In this document: positions 45,701-54,422 of the stretch, piece by piece | Numbering within the stretch: position 1 is the stretch's first letter | Layout of the letters: every line of letters begins with the position of its first letter | Assembly (NCBI GenBank): GCA_041660045.1 | Contig: JBAZXA010000006.1 | Span: forward strand, 203,351-267,350 | Origin: WM-3-3 sp041660045 | Lineage (GTDB): Bacteria; Pseudomonadota; Gammaproteobacteria; Methylococcales; Methylomonadaceae | Reading direction: 5' to 3' | DNA: 64,000 nt | Program-made: the position numbers and the translations under genes | Notes under the pieces: generated by a model | Told to the model about the DNA's origin: nothing | Databases searched by the model: none | The model's input: only the letters and a program-made list of their open reading frames with translations

Positions 45701-47062
45701 TCATTCGGGCTCAATGTATTCAATTCGGCTAGTTAAGCGACCTTTTGCAAGTAAGGTTTGAACGCTGTCACCTAATTTGATTTGATCGTGGCTACGGATG
45801 ATTTTGCCTGTAGGTAGAGTTGTTAACGAATAACCCCGGTTGAGTGTGGCAAGAGGGCTTACGGTATTTAAAGTTTGGCTGGCGCTTAAAAAGCGTTGGG
45901 TAGCGTGTTCTAACTTGCGTTGAGTAGCCGCCACCAGCCGCGTGCTGAGAAATTGATGGGATTGCTTATGCTTAGCAATAACAAGAGCAGGGTTAAATTG
46001 CCATAGTTGGGCGGTTTTGGCAGCTAAGGTTTGCTGATGATGCTTTAGTATGGACAAGCTAATTTGGCTGATCCTTAGGCTTAGTTCGTTGATGCGTTGG
46101 CGATTTCTTACAAGTTTTTGACCTGGATGCTGTTGCTGCAAACGTTTGTTGATCCAGTCCATGGCTTGTAGGTTTGCATTGAGTTTGCGCCGCCATTGTT
46201 GAATTAGGCGTAGTTCCATTTGCTTAAATGCGGATAGCCAAATTTCCTGCTCGGGTGTGGCATGCTCAGCAGCGGCACTGGGTGTTGCCGCCCTTAAATC
46301 GGAGACAAAGTCAGCGATAGTAACGTCAGTTTCATGACCGATACCGGCAATAATAGGAATTTCGCTATGAAATATCGCACGGGCAACCATTTCTTCGTTG
46401 AACGCCCAAAGATCTTCCAATGAACCACCGCCACGGGCCAAAATAAGGACATCGCAGAGCGCTTGTTGGTTGGCTGTTATAATGGCGGCTGAAATTTCAT
46501 GCTTAGCTGTTTCGCCTTGTACGGTAACGGGGTAAATAACCACGGGAATCGCACTAAAACGGCGCCTTAATACCGTTAAAATGTCACGGATAGCCGCCCC
46601 GGATGGCGATGTGATAATGCCAATTTGTTGGGGTATCTTGGGTAAGCTTTTTTTATGTTGGCTATCAAATAAGCCGGCAGCGGCTAAATTTTGTTTTAAT
46701 ACGTTAAAAGCTTGTTGTAAAGCACCATGGCCGGCATCTTCAATATGCTCAACAATAAGTTGGTAGTCACCGCGGGGTTCATACAAGCTAACCTGGGCTT
46801 GTACGGTAATTTGTTTGCCATTTTCCAGTTTAACGCCTAATTTGCGTTGCTGGTTTTTAAACATCGCGCAACGAATTTGGGCTTTAGCATCTTTTAAGGA
46901 AAAATAAAGGTGTCCTGATGCCGGGGTGCTTAAATTGGAAACCTCACCGTCGACTAAAATGGTCATAAAGTGGTCGGTTAATAGCCAAGCTGTTTCTCGA
47001 TTCAGCTCAGAAATAGTATAGCGTTTATAAGTTAGACTGTTAGGGGGGGCGGATTTAAGCAC
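45701..47062 (-). CDS. xseA: Exodeoxyribonuclease VII large subunit
   Basis: XseA is the catalytic subunit of exonuclease VII, a bidirectional single-strand DNA exonuclease. The 453-residue protein starts from GTG. An N-terminal OB-fold (YTISELNRETAWLL, DGEVSNLSTPASGHLYFSLKD) precedes the central catalytic region (IGIITSPSGAAIRDILTVLRRR; ARGGGSLEDLWAFNEE; GIGHETDVTIADFVSDLRAATPSAAAE). A coiled-coil C-terminal part completes it. The small subunit xseB is not next to it. It follows the PilZ gene by 3 bases on the same strand. Confidence 0.95.
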   Translation of the reverse strand: MLKSAPPNSLTYKRYTISELNRETAWLLTDHFMTILVDGEVSNLSTPASGHLYFSLKDAKAQIRCAMFKNQQRKLGVKLENGKQITVQAQVSLYEPRGDYQLIVEHIEDAGHGALQQAFNVLKQNLAAAGLFDSQHKKSLPKIPQQIGIITSPSGAAIRDILTVLRRRFSAIPVVIYPVTVQGETAKHEISAAIITANQQALCDVLILARGGGSLEDLWAFNEEMVARAIFHSEIPIIAGIGHETDVTIADFVSDLRAATPSAAAEHATPEQEIWLSAFKQMELRLIQQWRRKLNANLQAMDWINKRLQQQHPGQKLVRNRQRINELSLRISQISLSILKHHQQTLAAKTAQLWQFNPALVIAKHKQSHQFLSTRLVAATQRKLEHATQRFLSASQTLNTVSPLATLNRGYSLTTLPTGKIIRSHDQIKLGDSVQTLLAKGRLTSRIEYIEPE

Positions 47063-47065
47063 GGT

Positions 47066-47791
47066 CTATTCTTTAAGTTTATATTCACGTTCTAGCTGTT
47101 GGATGTAACGCTGGATAGTGGCTTCAAAAGCAACTGACACTTTTGTGAATCTACAGCCGATACGTTGTATAGGCTCTACTCTATCAGGGTTGATAATCAC
47201 TTTATTGCGCACTTCAAAGGAAATCGAGCCATCGCCCGTTTCTGCCAGCGATAGTTTGCAGTCATCAAATGGCATGGGTGGGGTGATTAATTGAGAAATT
47301 TGCTTAGACTTATTGAGTATGGCAAAGCCAGTCAGGCTAATATCATAAAGTTGGAGATTGACAGACTCTTTACCTGGAAAGCTAAGCTTGCAGTAACTGT
47401 CTTTTGATAAAGGCGATTTAACACGGTGAAATTCTCGGCGTTCTTGCCAAAAAAGCAGTTTAGGTATGGCTAAGCTAAAAGCTTGATTACCATTCGCCTT
47501 GTCTTTAGCTAGTTTGGTCGTTTCAAAAAGTACCTTAATCCCCTCATATTCAGTCCTAAAGCTAATTTTTGGTGAGTTAAGCGCTTGTTGGCTTAAATAT
47601 TCTTTAGGGGCGTAATCAAGATATAAAGTGTTAGTTTTTTTATTGATATCAATGATCGTAGTAATAAATGACTCATTTGCTTCGCCAAAATTTGCTGTTA
47701 TAAAGCAATTTTTCTTTGCCAAAAAATTTAAATGGCTGAATATTTCAACGGAGTTAGTGATATAAAAGGAATCGTCTTTGTTCATTGCCAA
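47066..47791 (-). CDS. PilZ-domain protein, YcgR-like
   Basis: The 241-residue protein probably binds cyclic di-GMP. The N-terminal half resembles the YcgR-N/PilZN beta domain. The C-terminal PilZ domain has the RxxxR motif in RREFHRVKSP (near residue 117) and DxSxxG in YDISLTGFAIL (near residue 150). In YcgR these contact the nucleotide and then the flagellar motor. No flagellar genes are in the window, so the target is unknown. It precedes xseA by 3 bases, an association seen as operon proximity rather than known function. Confidence 0.82.
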   Translation of the reverse strand: MAMNKDDSFYITNSVEIFSHLNFLAKKNCFITANFGEANESFITTIIDINKKTNTLYLDYAPKEYLSQQALNSPKISFRTEYEGIKVLFETTKLAKDKANGNQAFSLAIPKLLFWQERREFHRVKSPLSKDSYCKLSFPGKESVNLQLYDISLTGFAILNKSKQISQLITPPMPFDDCKLSLAETGDGSISFEVRNKVIINPDRVEPIQRIGCRFTKVSVAFEATIQRYIQQLEREYKLKE

Positions 47792-47870
47792 CGGTAGTTA
47801 ATTTTTTTAATGGTTTTGTATTCTATATAATCCGCTATCTTCGTTGATTATAGTACATTGGGAGTAAATA

Positions 47871-48191
47871 GTGGCTTGGTTTCTTTTAATTTCTGCAGGC
47901 TGTGCTGAGGTGATTTTTGCCTTAAGCCTCAAATATAATCATGGTTTTAGTAAGTTTTGGCCGAGCATAATAACGATTATTTCTGCAGCGGTAAGCTTTT
48001 ATTTACTAATGATAGCGATAAAAACTTTACCTTTAGGGACAGCCTATGCAGTTTGGACCGGAATAGGCGCGGTTGGCGTGGCAATATTGGGTATTATTTT
48101 ATTTAAGGAGTCAGCTGATTTTTTTCGGCTGATGTCTATCGGTTTAGTGATTATCGGAATTATTGGCCTTAAAATAACGGATGCCTCTTAA
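47871..48191 (+). CDS. sugE: SMR-family exporter, guanidinium exporter type
   Basis: Small multidrug resistance proteins are four-helix dual-topology antiporters. The 106-residue sequence matches the SugE/Gdx subgroup rather than EmrE. The helix-1 acidic residue is Glu13 in AGCAEVIFALSLKYNHGFS, and LPLGTAYAVWTGIGAVG and LKITDAS follow at the expected places. Gdx members export guanidinium. The start is GTG with GGGAG upstream. Its TAA stop is followed immediately by the tusB ATG. I see no guanidine riboswitch upstream: only about 80 bases separate it from the divergent PilZ gene. Confidence 0.88.
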   Translation: MAWFLLISAGCAEVIFALSLKYNHGFSKFWPSIITIISAAVSFYLLMIAIKTLPLGTAYAVWTGIGAVGVAILGIILFKESADFFRLMSIGLVIIGIIGLKITDAS

Positions 48192-48482
48192 ATGTTGCAC
48201 TTGATTTCACAGCCGTTAGAAAAACAACTTTTAGAACGCATAGGTGCCGATGATGCTGTCGTGTTTATGGCTGATGCGGTATTGGGCATATTGGCGCAAG
48301 GTGTTTGGGCGGGGGATCTACAAAGCCTATTGCGGCGAAATCGGCTATATGTGCTAGCTGAAGATAGGCTGATTCGGGGTATTGAAAAACCTGAATTGAC
48401 CCAAGGTATAGCCGATATAGACTATGCTGGCTTAGTCAAATTGGTGTGTGAACATAGTGTGATCCAGTCATGGACGTTATAG
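48192..48482 (+). CDS. tusB: Sulfur relay protein TusB/DsrH
   Basis: TusB is part of the TusBCD hexamer that relays persulfide sulfur to TusE for 2-thiouridine formation in tRNA. The 96-residue protein begins MLHLISQP and has the ending DIDYAGLVKLVCEHSVIQSW, matching TusB/DsrH. It starts directly at the sugE stop and overlaps tusE by 13 bases. The usual partners tusC and tusD do not precede it; sugE sits in their place. Confidence 0.85.
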   Translation: MLHLISQPLEKQLLERIGADDAVVFMADAVLGILAQGVWAGDLQSLLRRNRLYVLAEDRLIRGIEKPELTQGIADIDYAGLVKLVCEHSVIQSWTL

Positions 48483-48805
48483 CATTAGATAATTTAGCTG
48501 GCTTGACCAATGAGCAAGGGTTTTTGCTAGATATGGCTGTCTGGAATGAACAAATAGCGTGTCAATTGGCGTACAGTAATCAAATACAACTCACTGAACA
48601 GCATTGGGAAATCATCTATTTTATCCGGGATTATTATAAACAATTTAAACATTTGCCTAATGCTAGGGTATTTTCTAAAGCTATCTCAAAAACCTTAGGC
48701 GTGGAAAAGGCCAGCAGCCGATATTTGCAAAAATTATTTCCAGAAGGGCCGCTAAAATACGCCTGCAAGCTCGCTGGATTACCAAAACCACCGACGTGCT
48801 TATAA
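48470..48805 (+). CDS. tusE: TusE/DsrC sulfur-carrier protein
   Basis: TusE/DsrC accepts persulfide sulfur on its C-terminal cysteine and hands it to MnmA for tRNA thiolation; in sulfur oxidisers DsrC works with dissimilatory sulfite reductase. The 111-residue protein has the conserved core EQHWEIIYFIRDYYKQF. The C-terminal arm CKLAGLPKPPTCL contains both redox cysteines separated by ten residues. The second cysteine makes it DsrC-capable. No dsrAB is in the window, so the tRNA role is likelier. Confidence 0.92.
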   Translation: MDVIALDNLAGLTNEQGFLLDMAVWNEQIACQLAYSNQIQLTEQHWEIIYFIRDYYKQFKHLPNARVFSKAISKTLGVEKASSRYLQKLFPEGPLKYACKLAGLPKPPTCL

Positions 48806-49198
48806 CTAATTTTGTTTAAACTGGTGGATCAAACGGCGCTCTTTTTTGTTGGGCTTATGCTGTCTGCCCGTGTAGTCAAAAAGCTCGCGTTGCTCCCGTT
48901 GCTGGCTAATTTGTAGTTGGCGTTTGTTATAGCTTTCGGGGGATTCTTCGTACATTAGTATGGCTTCTTTGGCCGGGCGCCGCTGGCTAGTCAGTGTTTT
49001 GACAGTAATTTCCCACTGCAAGCTGTCTTTGGAAATACGCAGTAATGCCCCCGGCTTTATTTCTTTGCCGGGTTTAGTGCGTTGGTTATTAAGATGTACT
49101 TTGCCGCCACTAACAGCATCAGCCGCTAATTGACGGGTTTTAAAAAAACGTGCCGACCAAAGCCATTTATCTAGCCGGATTGCTTCAAGTTCGGTCAC
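48806..49198 (-). CDS. hslR: Heat shock protein 15 (S4-domain ribosome-associated protein)
   Basis: Hsp15 binds free 50S subunits carrying nascent chains and assists ribosome recycling. The S4 RNA-binding domain is at the N-terminus (IRLDKWLWSARFFKTRQLAADAVSGGKVHLN), with a basic tail. The start is uncertain. GTG at 49198 forms a GTGA overlap with the rhodanese stop and gives 130 residues; a start at 49228 would add ten. Its stop abuts the converging tusE stop without spacer. Confidence 0.88.
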   Translation of the reverse strand: MTELEAIRLDKWLWSARFFKTRQLAADAVSGGKVHLNNQRTKPGKEIKPGALLRISKDSLQWEITVKTLTSQRRPAKEAILMYEESPESYNKRQLQISQQREQRELFDYTGRQHKPNKKERRLIHQFKQN

Positions 49199-49557
49199 GC
49201 TTGAGTTTGGTGGCCCGCTTGTAGCCATGCCTGGAAGCCACCTATCATGCTTAGTGCATTGCTATAGCCCATTTGGTTTAAGGCAACTGTCGCCAGCGCT
49301 GAGCGGTTTCCGGATTGGCAATAAACAATAATTTCATCATTATGTTTATTTTTGAAATTAGGATGATCACTAATTTTAAATTCCAGTACACCACGTGGGA
49401 TATTAATAGCATTGGGCAAGTGTCCTGAACTAAACTCAGCAGGCTCCCGAACATCAAGGATTAATGTACCGTCCAATTTGGCCAAAGATTGTGCGATGTC
49501 AATTTCTTTGATTTGTTGACGGGCTTGAGCAACTAAATCCATTGCGGTAAGTGCCAT
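49195..49557 (-). CDS. Single-domain rhodanese
   Basis: The 120-residue protein is one rhodanese domain, a sulfurtransferase fold. It has the entry motif LILDVREPAEFSSGHLPNAINIPRG and the active-site loop YCQSGNRSALA with the catalytic Cys that would carry persulfide. The C-terminal GGFQAWLQAGH is also typical. It overlaps hslR by 4 bases. Sulfur transfer to the nearby TusBE relay is possible but not shown. Confidence 0.88.
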   Translation of the reverse strand: MALTAMDLVAQARQQIKEIDIAQSLAKLDGTLILDVREPAEFSSGHLPNAINIPRGVLEFKISDHPNFKNKHNDEIIVYCQSGNRSALATVALNQMGYSNALSMIGGFQAWLQAGHQTQA

Positions 49558-49625
49558 AATCAGACCTCGGTTTTTAGTAATAGAGTGCTAATCTTAAACC
49601 ACGTGGTGATGCTTTCGAAAGTGAA

Positions 49626-50576
49626 TTATTGCGCCATGTGTTTTTTTAATTCTTTGGGCAAGGAAAAGACCACCTTTTCTTCTATGCCTTGGATTTCAAG
49701 GGTGGATTGACCACCCCAGAGTTTGAGTTGCGCGATTACTTCTTGAACTAACACTTCAGGTGCGGAAGCACCGGCAGTAACGCCAACAACGTTGACACCT
49801 TCAAACCAAGATTTTTCCATATTTTTTGCCGTATCAATGAGATAAGCTGGTTTGCCCAGCTGTTCGGCAATTTCCCGCAAACGGTTTGAATTAGAGCTGT
49901 TAGGGGAGCCAACGACGAGGATTAAATCCGATTTTTTAGAGAGTTCTTGAACTGCATCTTGGCGATTTTGGGTGGCATAACAAATATCGTCTTTTTTCTG
50001 TTCCTGAATACCAGAAAAGCGGCTTATTAAGGCGTCAACCATCACTTTCGTGTCGGTAATAGATAGGGTTGTTTGAGTAACGTAGGCTAAGTTATTCGGA
50101 TTATTTACACTCAATTTTTTGACGTCTTCTGGGGTTTCAACCAAATAAATACCACCGTTTTCAGCCCATTTCTCATATTGCCCCATGGTGCCTTCCACTT
50201 CCGGATGGCCAGCATGACCAATTAGAATGACTTCACGGTCTGATTTGGCATGTTTGGCAACTTGGATATGGACTTTAGTTACTAGGGGGCAAGTTGCGTC
50301 AAAGACGGTTAGTTGGCGTTCTTCAGCTTCTTTTTGGACTTGTTTGGAAACGCCGTGGGCACTGAAAATAAGATAAGAGCCAATAGGCACATCATTTAAG
50401 TCTTCTATAAAAATAGCGCCTTTTTCTTTTAAGCCATCGACCACGGTACGGTTGTGTACCACTTCATGGCGCACATAAATAGGCGCACCAAACGCTTCGA
50501 TGGCTTGATCAACTATTTCGATGGCGCGGTCAACGCCAGCGCAGAATCCGCGGGGGTTTGCGAGTACTATTTGCAT
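49626..50576 (-). CDS. ispH: 4-hydroxy-3-methylbut-2-enyl diphosphate reductase
   Basis: IspH is the last enzyme of the MEP isoprenoid pathway; it reductively dehydroxylates HMBPP to IPP and DMAPP with a [4Fe-4S] cluster. The 316-residue protein has the three cluster cysteines in NPRGFCAGVDRA (Cys12), DATCPLV and DDICYATQNRQ, and the catalytic Glu in HPEVEGTMGQ. The pathway supplies precursors for hopanoids, carotenoids and quinones, relevant to the hpnN-like gene elsewhere in the window. Confidence 0.96.
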   Translation of the reverse strand: MQIVLANPRGFCAGVDRAIEIVDQAIEAFGAPIYVRHEVVHNRTVVDGLKEKGAIFIEDLNDVPIGSYLIFSAHGVSKQVQKEAEERQLTVFDATCPLVTKVHIQVAKHAKSDREVILIGHAGHPEVEGTMGQYEKWAENGGIYLVETPEDVKKLSVNNPNNLAYVTQTTLSITDTKVMVDALISRFSGIQEQKKDDICYATQNRQDAVQELSKKSDLILVVGSPNSSNSNRLREIAEQLGKPAYLIDTAKNMEKSWFEGVNVVGVTAGASAPEVLVQEVIAQLKLWGGQSTLEIQGIEEKVVFSLPKELKKHMAQ

Positions 50577-50611
50577 ATCTTGAGTTATTTGCTAGGTTAA
50601 TAAGGCGTATT

Positions 50612-51097
50612 CTATCGCAATAGCGTTTCGGATACGATAATTCCGTCAATATCGGCATATAAATAATGCTCTTTTTTAAAGTTTACTCCGGCAAAGGTGA
50701 CCACACCATCACGTTCACCTAAGCCTTTTTTATGACTTTTTAAAGGATGGGTGTGGAGTGCACGGATGCCGATAGGTAGTTGGTTTATAACTTGGGCATC
50801 GCGGATGCAACCATAGATTAATAGGCCTTGCCAACCATTGTTGAGCGCTAAATTTGCCAAATTATCACCGACTAATGCACAGCGGTGTGAACCACCACCA
50901 TCAACAACTAAGACCCTCTGTTCACCGGGTTCTTCTAAAGTTTGTCTAATTAATACATTATCTTCAAATACTTTAAGTGTCGTAATTTGGCCATTAAATT
51001 CAGTTTTGCCGCCATAGGCTTTAAATAAGGGCTCGGCTATTTGGAAATGGGCTTGTTCCGAATAGCGGTCACAAAGATCAGCAGTGCTAAAGCTCAT
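50612..51097 (-). CDS. rraA: Regulator of RNase E activity / HMG-aldolase family protein
   Basis: The 161-residue protein belongs to the RraA family. Enterobacterial RraA binds RNase E and lowers its activity; other members are 4-hydroxy-4-methyl-2-oxoglutarate aldolases. The signature GGGSHRCALVGDNLA and the metal/substrate GCIRDA motif near residue 98 are intact. GxxRD retention means aldolase activity cannot be excluded. It lies between ispH and trhP on the same strand. Confidence 0.88.
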   Translation of the reverse strand: MSFSTADLCDRYSEQAHFQIAEPLFKAYGGKTEFNGQITTLKVFEDNVLIRQTLEEPGEQRVLVVDGGGSHRCALVGDNLANLALNNGWQGLLIYGCIRDAQVINQLPIGIRALHTHPLKSHKKGLGERDGVVTFAGVNFKKEHYLYADIDGIIVSETLLR

Positions 51098-51120
51098 GGT
51101 TTTTCTCCCATAGCGCAGGC

Positions 51121-52464
51121 TTATTCGCTGTAGCGTGCCAATAGGCCATTATTGCTAGTGATTGCTGGAATAGGTATTTTGACTTCATAGCCGCCACCTG
51201 AGGCTTCTTGCATGTCGTGGCCATAAAGGTCAAACATGCGTTCTACCAGGATATCCCTATTGCCTTCGGGGAGGATAAGTTCAAGTTTATCACCCACTGA
51301 AAATTTATTTTTAACATCAATAATCGCTAAACCGTCGGCTTTATTATAGCTTCTAATCTCGCCGCAAAATTGTTGCTGATGGCTTTTTGAATAGCCGGTA
51401 AGGTAATTTTGTTGCTCATGGGTATGGTGGCGCTGATAAAAACCATCGGTATAACCGCGGTTAGCTAGGTTTTCGAGTATGCCGATTAATTTGGGTTCAA
51501 ATTTCCGGCCAGCTTGGGCATCGTCTATGGCTTGGCGGTAGGTTTGTGCAGTGCGTGCAACATAGTAGTGGGATTTTGTACGGCCTTCAATTTTTAAGCT
51601 ATCTATGCCAATTTCAACTAAACGTTGGACATGCTCTACGGCGCGCAGGTCTTTGGAGTTCATGATATAAGTGCCATTTTCATCTTCCATGACCGGCATC
51701 AATTCACCCTTGCGGCCTTCTTCTTCAAGAAAATAGATATTGTCTGCCAGAGGGTGGCGTTCAGCACCACCGCAACTGGCAGAGCTGATGTCGGACATAG
51801 AGATTGAACCGGCACTTTGGATATAGTCGCCCTCTGCATTTTCATGGGCTGGCAAAGTATCATATTTCCAGCGGCAAGAGTTGGTGCAAGAGCCTTGGTT
51901 GGGGTCGCGGTGGTTAAAATAGCCCGATAGTAAGCAGCGTCCAGAATAGGCAATGCAAAGTGCCCCATGCACGAAAACTTCCAGTTCCATATCCGGACAG
52001 CGCTGGCGGATTTCTTCAATTTCATCCAGGGATAATTCGCGTGACAAGATGACCCGTTCAATACCGATAGATTGCCAAAATTTGACGGTGGCATAATTTA
52101 CAGTATTGGCTTGGACAGATAGATGGATAGGCATATTTGGCCAAGCTTCACGCACCAGCATAATTAAGCCTGGGTCGGCCATAATTAAAGCATCAGGCTT
52201 TAACGCAATAATTGGGGCGATATCAGCCATGAAGGTTTTGATTTTGGCATTATGGGGAATAACATTAGTCGCTAAGAAAAACTTTTTTCCTAATTGATGG
52301 GCTTCATTAATCCCTATGGCTAAATTTTCAGCAAGGAAATCGTTATTGCGTACCCTAAGGCTATAACGTGGTTGACCGGCATAAACGGCATCCGCGCCAT
52401 AGGCAAAGGCATAGCGCATGTTTTTTAAGGTTCCAGCGGGGGAGAGTAGCTCAACTTGTTTCAT
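51121..52464 (-). CDS. trhP: U32-family tRNA hydroxylation protein P (YegQ-like)
   Basis: TrhP (YegQ) is needed for prephenate-dependent formation of 5-hydroxyuridine at the tRNA wobble position. The 447-residue peptidase-U32-family protein starts VELLSPAGTLKNMRYAFAYGADAVYAG. The U32 signature EVFVHGALCIAYSGRC is followed by the cysteine group in QGSCTNSCRWKY, likely Fe-S ligands. The C-terminal part includes SLKIEGRTKSHYYVARTA. It is 23 bases upstream of rraA, so the two are probably one unit. Confidence 0.9.
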   Translation of the reverse strand: MKQVELLSPAGTLKNMRYAFAYGADAVYAGQPRYSLRVRNNDFLAENLAIGINEAHQLGKKFFLATNVIPHNAKIKTFMADIAPIIALKPDALIMADPGLIMLVREAWPNMPIHLSVQANTVNYATVKFWQSIGIERVILSRELSLDEIEEIRQRCPDMELEVFVHGALCIAYSGRCLLSGYFNHRDPNQGSCTNSCRWKYDTLPAHENAEGDYIQSAGSISMSDISSASCGGAERHPLADNIYFLEEEGRKGELMPVMEDENGTYIMNSKDLRAVEHVQRLVEIGIDSLKIEGRTKSHYYVARTAQTYRQAIDDAQAGRKFEPKLIGILENLANRGYTDGFYQRHHTHEQQNYLTGYSKSHQQQFCGEIRSYNKADGLAIIDVKNKFSVGDKLELILPEGNRDILVERMFDLYGHDMQEASGGGYEVKIPIPAITSNNGLLARYSE

Positions 52465-52545
52465 GGTTGTATCGTTTGGGCAAGATGGTAAGGTCTTATT
52501 CTATCTCAAATAAGCTTTAACCAACCAATTGATAAGCCCTTAATT

Positions 52546-53343
52546 CTAATGAACCCTGGTTAATCGGTAGCCGATAGCCAGCAGTAGGCAGGTCATGATG
52601 GGTAAAACCCAAGCGGGTAGTGGCACTGTTTGCGCTATGGGTAAGATGTTATAAGTAATATCCAGTCTTGGGCGTTGCGCTATAGTGGCAAATTCACGGG
52701 ACGCCAAACGTTTAGCAGTTGTTGTATTGCTGTTATTGGCGGCAATTAAAATCCAACCCTGGTTGCTAGTGGGCGTTTGTAGCCAACTTTGAACGTCGTT
52801 AGCCACTTGGGCAGACGACCAGGAAAACGCGCTGCCAACTGTGTTCCCTAAGGTGCTGGTCGCGCTCGCATTAGCTACAAAATCACCGCCAGGGTTGTTC
52901 CATTGCTTTGTTGGGTCATTCCAAAATCGGTACACCCAAGTCGCTGAGTCAGGTGTTGCGGCGCCGCCTTGGCCGCCACCGCGTATTGCTGTTGAAAGAC
53001 CTTCCCCCCAGCTAGCACTGAGTCGGTGTAAGCCGATATTAACATCGCCCGCATTGACACTGCGTGTAAGTACTAAGGTTAAGCTGGCAGACTGTATGCT
53101 AGCGTTATTTGGAATCGCGCTCAAATCAAAACGTAACAGCGCGCGGCGTTCGTTAAAACCACCAGTATTGCCGTTGATACCCACAAATAGGCCATCATCT
53201 GCACCCGAAGCTAGATCGCCACTTTCGGCGAAAATAGCACTGTCAGCTGTCGCCGTTAACGAGATAGTGGTGGGTGTGGCACCGGCTAGGTTTACAATTA
53301 AAAGTAAACTAAGCATAAAAGTTAAGCGAGGTATCTGCATCAT
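52546..53343 (-). CDS. Exported DNRLRE-domain protein with PEP-CTERM-like anchor
   Basis: The 265-residue protein has a signal peptide (to about residue 23). A DNRLRE-type beta domain follows: it begins with ADSAIFAESGD, contains the domain's ALLRFDLSAIP and ASLTLVLTR strands, then WGEG and VQSWLQTPTSNQGWIL. The end is TVPLPAWVLPIMTCLLLAIGYRLTR, a VPLP motif, hydrophobic stretch and basic cluster typical of PEP-CTERM signals. Such proteins are found in extracellular matrix or at the cell surface. It stands alone; no exosortase is nearby. Confidence 0.75.
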   Translation of the reverse strand: MMQIPRLTFMLSLLLIVNLAGATPTTISLTATADSAIFAESGDLASGADDGLFVGINGNTGGFNERRALLRFDLSAIPNNASIQSASLTLVLTRSVNAGDVNIGLHRLSASWGEGLSTAIRGGGQGGAATPDSATWVYRFWNDPTKQWNNPGGDFVANASATSTLGNTVGSAFSWSSAQVANDVQSWLQTPTSNQGWILIAANNSNTTTAKRLASREFATIAQRPRLDITYNILPIAQTVPLPAWVLPIMTCLLLAIGYRLTRVH

Positions 53344-53566
53344 GTTAACCTAATGTTGAATATCAAAGTATGTCGATAGGACATCTAATGTCATAAGACG
53401 GCCATATCAGCATACTCAGCAAATGGGTTTTTTATTCCAAATGCCAGCAACAAATTCGGGTTGGTTGGCACGGGCATGATTCTACGCAAATTGTGTAATG
53501 CATTGATTACATGTATTAATAACTTAGCCTTGCAAGACTAAGATAGCGATACCTACGGGAGGTTTT

Positions 53567-53704
53567 ATGTGGATAGTGATATTTTTAATTATTTTGCTAT
53601 TTGTTTTAGGTAGTGGATTAATTTTATTGCGTACGGCTAAGGTACCAAAAATACCAAAAAACTTAACAAATCAGCCTTATCAAGATGATGACGAGGGCTG
53701 GTGA
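53567..53704 (+). CDS. Small single-pass membrane protein (DUF2897-like)
   Basis: A 45-residue frame begins at ATG 53567 with GGGAGG just upstream, one of the best ribosome-binding sites in the window. The product has a hydrophobic helix (residues 2-21: WIVIFLIILLFVLGSGLILL). A basic LRTAKVPKIPKN segment and an acidic DDDEGW end follow, so it should sit in the inner membrane with its tail in the cytoplasm. Size and pattern resemble the small DUF2897 family of gammaproteobacteria. Function unknown. It converges on dtd with a 12-base gap. Confidence 0.7.
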   Translation: MWIVIFLIILLFVLGSGLILLRTAKVPKIPKNLTNQPYQDDDEGW

Positions 53705-53716
53705 GTTATTTTAGGC

Positions 53717-54154
53717 TTAAACTTTTAAATTAAAGGTGGCTGGGCCATTATTAATCAGGGTTACTTGCATATCCGCGCCAAACTGTCCAAAAGCTACATC
53801 CTGATATTGGGAAACTGCTAGTTGTTGTAAAAAGTTAAATAATTGCAGGCCTTTTTCTGGTGCTGCAGCTGGTGTAAAACTGGGGCGGTTACCATTGCTG
53901 GTGTCCGCGGCTAAAGTAAATTGCGGTACTAACAGCAAGCCTCCTTTTATATCTTTAAGGCTCAAGTTCATGCGTTCATTAGCGTCTGCAAAAATACGGT
54001 AATTCAGGATACGGTCTAAAAGCTTTTGAGCTTCTTTTTCGGTGTCATTTTTTTCGATGGCGACTAACGCTAAAATGCCTACTTTAATGTTTGCAATAAC
54101 GACATCATTAACACTAACTTGGGCGCTAGTAACCCTTTGAATCATGGTGAGCAT
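53717..54154 (-). CDS. dtd: D-aminoacyl-tRNA deacylase
   Basis: Dtd hydrolyses D-amino acids and glycine mischarged on tRNA. The start at 54154 (MLTMIQRVTSAQVSV) matches the family N-terminus and gives 145 residues; the longer reading adds 14 residues without support. The active-site segments are VPQFTLAAD (usually SQFTLAAD; here Pro replaces Ser) and the cross-subunit NNGPATF motif near the C-terminus. Confidence 0.92.
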   Translation of the reverse strand: MLTMIQRVTSAQVSVNDVVIANIKVGILALVAIEKNDTEKEAQKLLDRILNYRIFADANERMNLSLKDIKGGLLLVPQFTLAADTSNGNRPSFTPAAAPEKGLQLFNFLQQLAVSQYQDVAFGQFGADMQVTLINNGPATFNLKV

Positions 54155-54348
54155 ATTTGCTGTGTATGAATAACAATTTAAAACGTTATTATACAAAGAT
54201 GTTGGCTTAGGTTTTTGGATGGTCTGTTTTTCTTAAGGTAAATCTTGTTGGGATCTTACTTTAAGCTAAGTTAATTTTTTAAAACAGAGTGTGCTTGGTT
54301 GAGCCTAATGTTAAAGCTATTCGGCTGAGCTGCTGGCTTCTTAAACAG

Positions 54349-54373
54349 ACCCTGGCGATTTGGCCGCCAGGGT
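54349..54373. terminator. GC-rich hairpin between dtd and the small membrane protein gene
   Basis: ACCCTGGCG/CGCCAGGGT forms a perfect 9-bp stem with a 7-base loop, 50 bases beyond the stop of the small minus-strand gene. T-tracts are weak on both sides; it may end that transcript. Confidence 0.5.
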
Positions 54374-54422
54374 AGCGAATATAAAAGTTGACATGTTGAT
54401 ATTTTAAGTATTACTGGATCAC

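Noticed and set aside
53460..53485. TGGCACG resembling the -24 part of a sigma-54 promoter
   Set aside because: There is no TTGC-type -12 element at the required spacing.
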